The position numbers and the translations under genes are program-made. Of a stretch of 8,994 nucleotides of DNA, positions 1 to 5,163 are shown piece by piece. The notes beneath the pieces are model-generated. The model saw nothing but the letters and a program-made list of their open reading frames with translations, ran no database searches and had not been told where the DNA came from. The stretch is from Syntrophorhabdaceae bacterium (GTDB lineage: Bacteria > Desulfobacterota > Syntrophorhabdia > Syntrophorhabdales > Syntrophorhabdaceae): the NCBI GenBank assembly GCA_026415015.1, contig JAOAHW010000040.1:1-8994 (forward strand), in the 5' to 3' direction. Numbering within the stretch: the stretch's first letter is position 1; each line of letters opens with the position of its first letter.

Positions 1-398
1 AGGTCTTTAAAACCCTTTGGCCTTTTAAAATAATGGGTCTTGATGCCCAGTCTTTTGAGTCTATCCATAAGCCATGGCGGGTTACCCTCTTGAGAGCCAA
101 AGACCATATCAGGCATCAGAGACACTATCTTCTCTATGTCAGGCCTCAAAGGCGTTCCTATCTTTATCTTTTTTTCAGCATCATCAGGTCTTTTACAGAA
201 CACAGTATCTGCTATGAGGTATCTATCTGCCCCTAAAAGAAATATAGACTCTGTCACCTGCGGGGACAGGGATATAACCCTTTCATAACTGAAAGATGTT
301 AGAGGACAGGGAAAAAGTAAAAAAAGTAAACCAATAATAATAGGGATCTTCCCATTCCTATTAATGTTTTGGTGGAGTTGTCCTTTTAATCTCCTCAA
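1..398 (-). CDS. BtuF-like periplasmic substrate-binding protein, N-terminal part (runs off window)
   Basis: The frame reads a hydrophobic signal segment (KIPIIIGLLFLLFPCPLTS) followed by YERVISLSPQVTESIFLLGA, then PLRPDIEKIVSLMPDMVFG and RLKRLGIKTHYF. This is the N-lobe pattern of class III ABC-transporter binding proteins (PF01497, BtuF/FhuD/TroA type), which deliver corrinoids, haem or iron-siderophores to an inner-membrane ABC importer. Ligand identity cannot be told from this part. The gene continues left of position 1, so the C-lobe and any permease genes are not visible. The start is unclear. In-frame candidates are TTG at 398-396 or 410-408, or ATT at 365-363, all overlapping or abutting the upstream coiled-coil gene. 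The only nearby ATG (355-353) lies in the +1 frame relative to this one. A lipobox-like Cys (LLFPC) exists but does not fit the consensus well. The family call is firm; the start is not. Confidence 0.8.
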   Translation of the reverse strand, partial: MRRLKGQLHQNINRNGKIPIIIGLLFLLFPCPLTSFSYERVISLSPQVTESIFLLGADRYLIADTVFCKRPDDAEKKIKIGTPLRPDIEKIVSLMPDMVFGSQEGNPPWLMDRLKRLGIKTHYFKRPKGFKD

Positions 399-693
399 TC
401 TCCTCTTCAATCTCTTTTATCTCTATAGTCAATCTTGTAATTGCGCTTATCCTCTCCTTGAGAAAGGGGCTATCTATGGTTGGGGTCCTCCCTGATGTGA
501 ACTGGTCATAGACATATTCCCCTATCTCTGTATATAACCTCTGTATACTCCTCTGGAGTTTTGTGATGTCCAGATACTTTCTTTTTCCTATCTTTGCCTG
601 TTTTTCCACATTAAAGGCAATATCCTGGGCTGTTTCTTTTAATGTCTTTAGCCCCTCTTCGGTCTTCTTTTTTATATCATCCATTATGGCCAT
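361..693 (-). CDS. small coiled-coil protein of unknown function
   Basis: A 110-residue, soluble, highly charged protein with no signal peptide or membrane segment. Residues 1-35 are an amphipathic helix rich in Lys/Glu. The C-terminal part (about 80-103) is a Glu/Ile/Lys heptad pattern (IEIKEIEEEIEEIK) typical of a coiled coil. The middle (ITKLQRSIQRLYTEIGEYVYDQF) resembles small helical proteins of unassigned function found in anaerobic Gram-negative bacteria, but I do not recognise a named family. The ATG at 693 is preceded by a strong SD (AAAGGGGG, spacer about 6), so the start is well supported; a second ATG follows at codon 4. It lies 63 bp downstream of the MFS transporter gene and directly upstream of the BtuF-like gene, so co-transcription is plausible. 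The function is unknown. Confidence 0.75.
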   Translation of the reverse strand: MAIMDDIKKKTEEGLKTLKETAQDIAFNVEKQAKIGKRKYLDITKLQRSIQRLYTEIGEYVYDQFTSGRTPTIDSPFLKERISAITRLTIEIKEIEEEIEEIKRTTPPKH

Positions 694-756
694 ATAAAAC
701 CCCCTTTATTTACCTTGCAGAAGCTTATCTCAATATATGAAATAAGAAGGTGTTTT

Positions 757-1974
757 TCAAGACCTTTGTGAAACCTTGTTGTCTTTCACTGTAGAGATAA
801 TGGCAAGACCTGTAATAAAAAATAGGGCCACAGAGATAATGGCAGGTCTCTGGCTTTTCAACAGAAAGGATAGCCAGCCAAACACAAGAGGACCTAAGAT
901 GGCTGATGACTTACCTACAAGGTTAAAGACACCGAAATACCTTGCCTCTTCACCTTTGGGGATAAAGCCTGCATACAGAGCCCTTGTGGCTGCCTGTAGG
1001 GTGCCGAGGCCAAGACCTGCCATAGATGCCAGCACAACAAAATAGAATTTTGTCTGTATAAAATAGGCTGTTATGGTAACTATAATCCAGAGGCACAGGG
1101 TTTTAATTACCACTTTTTTTGGACCCCAGATGTCTATCCTGGAGGCCATGATGAATGCCCCTGCCAGCGCTGTTGCCTGGACAATAAGATACATGTATAT
1201 AAGCTCATCAGGCTCAAACCCCAGTGTTGTGGCGGCAAAGATGCTTGAGAAGACTATTACTGTGTTTACCCCATCTTCATATATTAGATAGGCTATGAGA
1301 AATCTCCTCTTATTTTTGTCAGCACATATGGATTTAAGATGCCTGAAGGTAGAAATAAAACCTGTCTTTGCCGCGTCTAATATATTTTTCTTTCCTAATC
1401 GGTCTTCAGGTAGATATAGAAAGGCAGGTAAAGAAAAGACACTGAAGAATAGGGCCACCATAATCCATACAATCTCTATAGAGGCATTTTTCAGTAGAAT
1501 AATGGCAAGGACAAGAGACAGGATAGAGCCTCCATAACCAACCCCAAAACCCCATGCAGACACCCTGCCATGATGGTCTTTTTCTGTTATCTCAGGGAGA
1601 AAGGCATTGTAGGATACAAGCCCTCCCTCCATACCTGTATTGGCTAGGATAATCATGACAAAGCCTGGTATGACCATGCCTTTTTCAAGGAGGGCAAAGC
1701 ATGCCACAGAGACTATGGAGATAGAGGTGAATAAAAACATCATCCTCTTTCTTATCCCTCCGTAGTCTGCCATACCTCCGAGAAAAGGAGAGGTCAGGGC
1801 AACTATAGCCATACTCACAGCAATAGCTCTGCCCCACCAGAGGTCTCCCTCCCCTGAGAGGTTACCAACGACATGGTTTGCATAATAGACAGGAAAGATT
1901 GTAGCGGCAATGACAGCAGAGTAGCTTGAGTTTGCAAAATCAAAAAGACACCATGAAAATACCTTTTTATCCAT
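757..1974 (-). CDS. MFS transporter, UMF1 (Atg22-like) family
   Basis: A 405-residue integral membrane protein with about 12 hydrophobic helices. The N-terminal signature WCLFDFANSSYSAVIAATIFP (residues 8-28) is characteristic of the UMF1 family (Atg22-like, PF11700), usually written W-x-L/F-Y/F-DFANSxY. Other MFS hallmarks are the loop GGMADYGGIRKR after helix 2 (about 66-77) and the cytoplasmic central loop (YLPEDRLGKKN, about 187-197). Length is normal for the family. Bacterial UMF1 substrates are mostly unassigned; the fungal relatives export amino acids from the vacuole, so a small-metabolite efflux role is a guess. There is no good SD before the ATG (CCTTAAAG precedes it), and the predicted promoter lies very close. 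It is divergent from the flavoprotein gene and is the first gene of a possible MFS / coiled-coil / BtuF unit. Confidence 0.92.
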   Translation of the reverse strand: MDKKVFSWCLFDFANSSYSAVIAATIFPVYYANHVVGNLSGEGDLWWGRAIAVSMAIVALTSPFLGGMADYGGIRKRMMFLFTSISIVSVACFALLEKGMVIPGFVMIILANTGMEGGLVSYNAFLPEITEKDHHGRVSAWGFGVGYGGSILSLVLAIILLKNASIEIVWIMVALFFSVFSLPAFLYLPEDRLGKKNILDAAKTGFISTFRHLKSICADKNKRRFLIAYLIYEDGVNTVIVFSSIFAATTLGFEPDELIYMYLIVQATALAGAFIMASRIDIWGPKKVVIKTLCLWIIVTITAYFIQTKFYFVVLASMAGLGLGTLQAATRALYAGFIPKGEEARYFGVFNLVGKSSAILGPLVFGWLSFLLKSQRPAIISVALFFITGLAIISTVKDNKVSQRS

Positions 1975-1984
1975 CTTTAAGGCT

Positions 1985-2013
1985 TTTTAACCTAATTCTG
2001 GCTTTTATTTCAA
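1985..2013 (-). promoter_or_regulatory. candidate sigma70-type promoter for the MFS gene
   Basis: On the minus strand TTGAAA (2013-2008), a 17-nt spacer and TTAAAA (1990-1985) precede the ATG at 1974 by 10 nt. The predicted transcription start would leave only about 3-4 nt of leader, consistent with the lack of a convincing SD. The -10 element is a weak match (TTAAAA) in an AT-rich region, so this is tentative. Confidence 0.4.
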
Positions 2014-2048
2014 TGGAATCTTTTTAAGATGTTTCAAAAAAATAAATC

Positions 2049-2057
2049 TGTTATAAT
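2049..2057 (+). promoter_or_regulatory. extended -10 promoter, predicted leaderless start
   Basis: TG-T-TATAAT (TG at 2049-2050, TATAAT at 2052-2057) is a perfect extended -10 element lying 6 nt before the ATG at 2064. Transcription normally begins about 7 nt after the -10 box, that is at or next to the A of the ATG. No purine-rich SD occurs in the 30 nt upstream, so the mRNA is probably leaderless. No clear -35 element is present, as is usual for extended -10 promoters. Confidence 0.6.
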
Positions 2058-2063
2058 AGACCC

Positions 2064-2888
2064 ATGTCAAAGCTGATCCTTGGCCTTGTTGGTTCACCAA
2101 GGCGATACGGCAACTGTGAGGTCTACATAAAAGAGATATCCACATACATGGATTTTGAACATAAGCTCAGGCTTATAAGGCTTCCAGGATTGAATATTAT
2201 GCCCTGTAATGCATGCTATAGTTGTGTAATGGATAGTCCATGCCCCCATAGAGACCATTTAGAGAAGCTGATAGAACATATTGTGATGGCAGATGGGATA
2301 ATTATTGCTACACCTGTTTATTATTTTGGTGCCCATAGCGTCTTTAAACGCATCCTTGATAGGGGTTTTTTATTTTATAAATATCTCGAAAGGACATATG
2401 GCAAACCATGTATTCTCATAAATATTTACGGGATTAAGGACAGGATCGGAGTATCACCCCAGACCCTCATGGTCTTTGCAACATTTCTTGGGCTTGATAT
2501 AAAGGCAAGCGTCAACATAAAGGCAGCTTTGCCTGGTGAGGTATTTTTTAGCGAGGTTTACAGAAAAAAATCAAGAGAACTTGCAGGGATTATTTTTTCT
2601 GAAAAGAAGGTGGCCAGTACATATGGTTGTCCTTTTTGTAACTCTGTGATTGTCCGTATGAAAAGGGGTTATTTTATCTGCACATTATGTCACGGGAGAT
2701 TCAGGATAGATGAAAAGGGCAGGCGGATAAAGCTCAAAGATGGGGGGATTCTTGGGCCACCAGAGCATATGTTTTTACACAGAGACTGGCTAAGAGGTAT
2801 GAAGACCCGTTTTTTAAGCTCGAGAAAAAAGATTATGAGGGCTATTATGCCCTTAAACAATATTGGGGAATGGGTAACACTTGATTAA
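2064..2888 (+). CDS. iron-sulfur flavoprotein (flavodoxin-fold FMN reductase family) with C-terminal zinc ribbon
   Basis: A 274-residue cytoplasmic redox protein. Residues 4-17 (LILGLVGSPRRYGN) form the first strand and phosphate loop of the NADPH-dependent FMN reductase/flavodoxin fold. Cys48, 51, 54 and 60 (CNACYSCVMDSPC) give the compact C-x2-C-x2-C-x5-C motif that holds a 4Fe-4S cluster in archaeal and bacterial iron-sulfur flavoproteins. ADGIIIATPVYYFGAHSVFKR (76-96) is the conserved isoalloxazine-contact region. Beyond the usual domain, Cys189/192 and Cys206/209 (CPFC and CTLC) form a rubredoxin/zinc-ribbon-like knuckle pair, and a basic tail follows. The start is fixed by the phosphate loop at residue 10: any later Met would remove it. 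There is no SD; a TATAAT sits 6 nt upstream. The likely role is electron transfer in anaerobic metabolism or oxidative defence; the partner is unknown. Divergent from the MFS gene. Confidence 0.88.
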   Translation: MSKLILGLVGSPRRYGNCEVYIKEISTYMDFEHKLRLIRLPGLNIMPCNACYSCVMDSPCPHRDHLEKLIEHIVMADGIIIATPVYYFGAHSVFKRILDRGFLFYKYLERTYGKPCILINIYGIKDRIGVSPQTLMVFATFLGLDIKASVNIKAALPGEVFFSEVYRKKSRELAGIIFSEKKVASTYGCPFCNSVIVRMKRGYFICTLCHGRFRIDEKGRRIKLKDGGILGPPEHMFLHRDWLRGMKTRFLSSRKKIMRAIMPLNNIGEWVTLD

Positions 2889-2910
2889 ATGTTTTGCATA
2901 AGATTATAAT
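2881..2910 (+). promoter_or_regulatory. candidate sigma70 promoter for greA
   Basis: TTGATT (2881-2886), an 18-nt spacer and a perfect TATAAT (2905-2910) lie across and just after the stop codon of the flavoprotein gene. The predicted start near 2917 would give a leader of about 54 nt before greA. Other AT-rich -10-like strings (CATAAT 2946-2951) occur nearer the gene, so an additional start is possible. Confidence 0.5.
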
Positions 2911-2970
2911 TTTATTGATTATTAAAGGAAGACATTGTAATTTTCCATAATAAAATTTCTGGAGTATAAA

Positions 2971-3444
2971 ATGAAGGTGCCTATAACAAGAGAGGGTTAT
3001 GAAAGTCTGAAAAAGGAAAGGGAATATCTATTAAATATCAAGAGGCCTAAGATTATAAAGGCCATAGAAGAGGCAAGGGGCCATGGAGACCTGTCTGAGA
3101 ATGCAGAATATGATGCTGCAAAGGAGGAATACCAGTTTCTCCAGAAAAAGATTGCCGAGATAGAGGAGATGATAAAAAACTCTGAGATTATGGATGTAAA
3201 AAAGTCTGGATTCACAACAATAGAATTTGGTTGTGTTGTAACACTTTTAAACCTCGATACTGATGAAGAGGTGGTCTATACAGTGGTTGGCCCATATGAG
3301 TCCGATATAGAAAAGGCAAAGATATCCATTACATCACCCCTTGGCAGGGCATTGATGGGTAAATCAGTGGGTGATGAGGTGGTCTTTTCAGCCCCTGGTG
3401 GGCAGAGGACCTATGAGGTTATAAAGATTGATTCTGTGGGGTGA
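2971..3444 (+). CDS. greA: transcription elongation factor GreA
   Basis: A 157-residue protein with the full GreA layout. An N-terminal antiparallel coiled coil (about residues 8-75) carries the tip motif GDLSENAEYDAAKE, in which Asp40 and Glu43 correspond to the acidic pair (Asp41/Glu44 in E. coli) that stimulates RNA polymerase to cleave backtracked RNA. A C-terminal FKBP-like domain follows (about 80-157, ending SPLGRALMGKSVGDEVVFSAPGGQRTYEVIKI). GreA inserts its coiled coil into the secondary channel of RNA polymerase. Length is normal. The ATG at 2971 is preceded by GGAG (2961-2964) at a suitable spacing, so the start is well supported. It is followed 51 nt later by the nifU-like gene, in the same direction. 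No unusual residues were seen. Confidence 0.97.
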   Translation: MKVPITREGYESLKKEREYLLNIKRPKIIKAIEEARGHGDLSENAEYDAAKEEYQFLQKKIAEIEEMIKNSEIMDVKKSGFTTIEFGCVVTLLNLDTDEEVVYTVVGPYESDIEKAKISITSPLGRALMGKSVGDEVVFSAPGGQRTYEVIKIDSVG

Positions 3445-3495
3445 ATATACATCTAAAGGTCATAAGATCAAAACAATAATTAATTGGAGGTTATA

Positions 3496-3888
3496 ATGAC
3501 AAGGGGTCCTTATAATGAGACAGTGATGGACCATTTTATGAATCCAAGAAATATGGGTGAGATAGAAAACCCTGATGCAGTGGCTGAGGTGGGCAATGAT
3601 GTGTGTGGTGACACCATGAAGATATATCTTAAGATAGAAGACAACAGGATAGTGGATGTTAAATTCAAAACCTTTGGCTGTGGAGCTGCAATAGCATCAA
3701 GCAGTATGACCACTGAACTCGTCAAGGGCAAGACCATAGAAGAGGCCCTTAAAATAACAAACCAACAGGTCACAGAGGCCTTAGGGGGGCTGCCACCAGC
3801 TAAACAGCATTGTTCTGTCCTTGCAGAAGATGCACTGAGGGCAGCTATTGAGGAATACAGAAAAAGAAATCAAAAGGAAGGTCTTTGA
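3496..3888 (+). CDS. NifU/IscU-like iron-sulfur cluster scaffold protein
   Basis: A 130-residue protein matching the NifU N-terminal/IscU family (PF01592), on which 2Fe-2S clusters are assembled before transfer to apo-proteins. It opens with YNETVMDHFMNPRNMGEIENPD. The three ligand cysteines are Cys37 (VCGD, with conserved Asp39), Cys62 (FGCGAAIASSS) and Cys106 (KQHCSVLAEDA). LPPAK at 99-103 matches the LPPVK loop that the HscA chaperone recognises in IscU, with Val changed to Ala. No C-terminal Nfu domain is present, so it is a stand-alone scaffold. The ATG at 3496 has a strong SD (TTGGAGG, 3484-3490); an upstream in-frame TTG lies inside that SD and is not the start. No cysteine desulfurase or chaperone gene is in this window, so its sulfur donor is encoded elsewhere. 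The stop is one base from the yjbQ start. Confidence 0.95.
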   Translation: MTRGPYNETVMDHFMNPRNMGEIENPDAVAEVGNDVCGDTMKIYLKIEDNRIVDVKFKTFGCGAAIASSSMTTELVKGKTIEEALKITNQQVTEALGGLPPAKQHCSVLAEDALRAAIEEYRKRNQKEGL

Positions 3889-3889
3889 T

Positions 3890-4279
3890 ATGTTCAGTAT
3901 CATAAAGGTAAAGACAACAAGCAAAGTAGAGGCAAAAGACATAACAGATGAGGTTTTAAAGGCTATAAAAGGGAAAGAGGGTAGGGTTCTTAATGTATAT
4001 ACACCCCATACCACATGCGGGCTTGTAATCAATGAGGATGCAGACCCCAATGTAATGAGAGATATAATAGAGGGGCTTGAACGTCTTGTACCTAAAAATT
4101 ATCCATACAGGCACATGGAGGGCAACTCTGATGCCCATATAAAATCTACCCTTACAGGCTGTTCCCTCATGATACCCTTTTCAGATGGAAGACCCATGTT
4201 GGGACAATGGCAGGGCATATTTCTCATGGAATTTGATGGCCCCAGGGAGCGAAAGGTCTTTTTGACCCTTATTCAATAA
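3890..4279 (+). CDS. yjbQ: YjbQ family protein (UPF0047; secondary thiamine-phosphate synthase-like)
   Basis: A 129-residue protein carrying the whole YjbQ/UPF0047 signature (PF01894): TPHTTCGLVINEDADPNVMRD (38-58), HMEGNSDAHIKSTLTG (75-90) and GRPMLGQWQGIFLMEFDGPRER (100-121). His40, His75 and His83 are the conserved polar positions. The E. coli member has weak thiamine-phosphate synthase activity in vitro; the physiological role of the family is unsettled. The start is set at ATG 3890, where GGAAGG (3876-3881) sits 8 nt upstream inside the end of the nifU-like gene. A longer in-frame reading from TTG 3848 overlaps nifU and lacks support. The single-base gap to the nifU stop indicates coupled translation, so the two proteins are probably made together. 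Confidence 0.93.
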   Translation: MFSIIKVKTTSKVEAKDITDEVLKAIKGKEGRVLNVYTPHTTCGLVINEDADPNVMRDIIEGLERLVPKNYPYRHMEGNSDAHIKSTLTGCSLMIPFSDGRPMLGQWQGIFLMEFDGPRERKVFLTLIQ

Positions 4280-4301
4280 TAAGAACCTGAAGGAGATGTA
4301 T

Positions 4302-4769
4302 ATGGTTAGAATAAAATTATTTTTTATTTTTTTATTGCTTCTTTCCTTCATTTCTGTAACAGGTCATGAGGTCTATGGAAAGGATGAAAAGGTTCAAAAA
4401 CCAAAGGAATACGGTGTATATGTCAAGACCAGGAACAACACTGTAAGGTTGATTCCAAATATTGTCTTTGATGATGGCGGTCTGATCTTTGTTGAATCCA
4501 ATAACCCCCAGACCTTTGTCCTTAAGGACATACAGTATTTTATAATCTATGGACAATATGATATGAATGTCCTCACCTTCAACCCCATGCTCTTTTATCA
4601 GGTATCGGCATTAGGAAAACCCCGATTTGTCTTTGGTAAAGATATTGAAATAAATGTTAAGAAACAAAAGGTTGAAAACCTTTATACAGTAAAACCAAAG
4701 GGACTTTTCAGTAGAGGCTATTTCTCTCTTTGGATCAATGACACTGCCTGGGATTTTGTAATAGAATAA
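4302..4769 (+). CDS. small exported protein of unknown function
   Basis: A 155-residue protein with a clear Sec signal peptide: a basic start (MVRIK), a hydrophobic core (LFFIFLLLLSFISVTG) and a probable cleavage near residues 20-26. There is no lipobox Cys; the mature part contains no cysteine. The mature domain (about 120 residues) alternates hydrophobic and polar residues with many aromatics (FIIYGQYDMNVLTFNPMLFY; FSRGYFSLWINDTAWDF), suggesting a beta-rich periplasmic or outer-membrane-associated fold. I do not recognise the family. SD AAGGAG (4290-4295) is 6 nt from ATG 4302; an ATG at 4296 touches the SD and is rejected. The gene follows yjbQ by 22 nt in the same direction. Its stop ends 2 bp from the 3' end of the convergent tRNA-Cys gene, leaving no room for a separate terminator. 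Confidence 0.8.
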   Translation: MVRIKLFFIFLLLLSFISVTGHEVYGKDEKVQKPKEYGVYVKTRNNTVRLIPNIVFDDGGLIFVESNNPQTFVLKDIQYFIIYGQYDMNVLTFNPMLFYQVSALGKPRFVFGKDIEINVKKQKVENLYTVKPKGLFSRGYFSLWINDTAWDFVIE

Positions 4770-4771
4770 AG

Positions 4772-4846
4772 TGGAGGCGGCATCCGGATTTGAACCGGAG
4801 AATAACGGTTTTGCAGACCGCTGCCTTACCGCTTGGCTATGCCGCC
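4772..4846 (-). tRNA. tRNA-Cys (GCA)
   Basis: On the minus strand a full cloverleaf folds: acceptor GGCGGCA/TGCCGCC, D arm GCC/GGC with the AAGCGGTAA loop, anticodon stem GCGGT/ACCGT around the loop CTGCAAA (anticodon GCA), T arm TCCGG/CCGGA with loop TTCAAAT, discriminator T and an encoded CCA. 75 nt. It is downstream of tRNA-Gly on the same strand and ends 2 bp from the stop of the convergent protein gene. Confidence 0.96.
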
Positions 4847-4858
4847 ATTTTATTAATT

Positions 4859-4919
4859 AAAAAAAGTGATTAGTGAAAAGACCTTTATTGAGTTTTATTA
4901 AAGCTATTCACTAATCACT
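4859..4919 (-). terminator. inverted repeat with T-tract between the two tRNA genes (possible terminator or mobile repeat)
   Basis: Perfect 13-bp arms AGTGATTAGTGAA (4865-4877) and TTCACTAATCACT (4907-4919) enclose a 29-nt spacer that can itself pair (CTTTA 4883-4887 with TAAAG 4899-4903). On the minus strand the hairpin is followed by six T residues (4864-4859), as in a Rho-independent terminator, but the stem is AT-rich. If it terminated efficiently it would cut off tRNA-Cys, for which no separate promoter is visible. It may instead be an RNA-processing element or a dispersed repeat. Confidence 0.4.
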
Positions 4920-4926
4920 ATCTACT
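4865..4926. repeat. heptamer repeats (AGTGAWT) in inverted arrangement
   Basis: Read on the minus strand, 4926-4906 is three tandem 7-mers: AGTAGAT, AGTGATT, AGTGAAT. Read on the plus strand, 4865-4878 is two more: AGTGATT, AGTGAAA. The inverted repeat described above is thus built from a short tandem unit facing both ways. Such heptamer arrays can spread as intergenic repeats; only one locus is visible here. Confidence 0.5.
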
Positions 4927-4936
4927 GGTTTTTTTA

Positions 4937-5011
<75 letters not shown>

Positions 5012-5024
5012 CCTTATTTTATCT

Positions 5025-5054
5025 TTTATAATATAAAGAACATGTCCATGTCAA
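5025..5054 (-). promoter_or_regulatory. sigma70 promoter for the tRNA-Gly/tRNA-Cys pair
   Basis: On the minus strand a perfect TTGACA (5054-5049), an 18-nt spacer and TATAAA (5030-5025) place the transcription start near 5018, about 7 nt before the mature tRNA-Gly 5' end. TTATAA one base earlier would give a 17-nt spacer. The strong -35 suits a highly expressed stable-RNA unit. Confidence 0.65.
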
Positions 5055-5094
5055 TCTTTTGTTTTATAAATTGAGTTACTTAAAAGAATCTTTC

Positions 5095-5123
5095 TTGACA
5101 TGTATGATTTCAAATTGCATAAT
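5095..5123 (+). promoter_or_regulatory. sigma70 promoter for the DUF748 gene
   Basis: A perfect TTGACA (5095-5100), a 17-nt spacer and CATAAT (5118-5123) predict a start near 5130 and a leader of about 34 nt before the ATG at 5164. It is divergent from the tRNA promoter; both -35 boxes continue as TTGACATG. Confidence 0.65.
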
Positions 5124-5163
5124 GGCTTTTAAGATAGATTATTAAAAAAATCAGGTGTGTATA

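Noticed and set aside
33..236. Plus-strand ORF of 67 codons
   Set aside because: It lies opposite the BtuF-like frame, which has clear family motifs; no SD and no domain.
2894..2910. TTGCAT (2894-2899) as the -35 for the TATAAT at 2905
   Set aside because: The spacer is only 5 nt. TTGATT at 2881-2886 gives an 18-nt spacer and is preferred.
3848..3889. Longer yjbQ start at TTG 3848
   Set aside because: It would overlap nifU by 41 nt and has no SD. The ATG at 3890 has GGAAGG at good spacing and begins at the usual family N-terminus.
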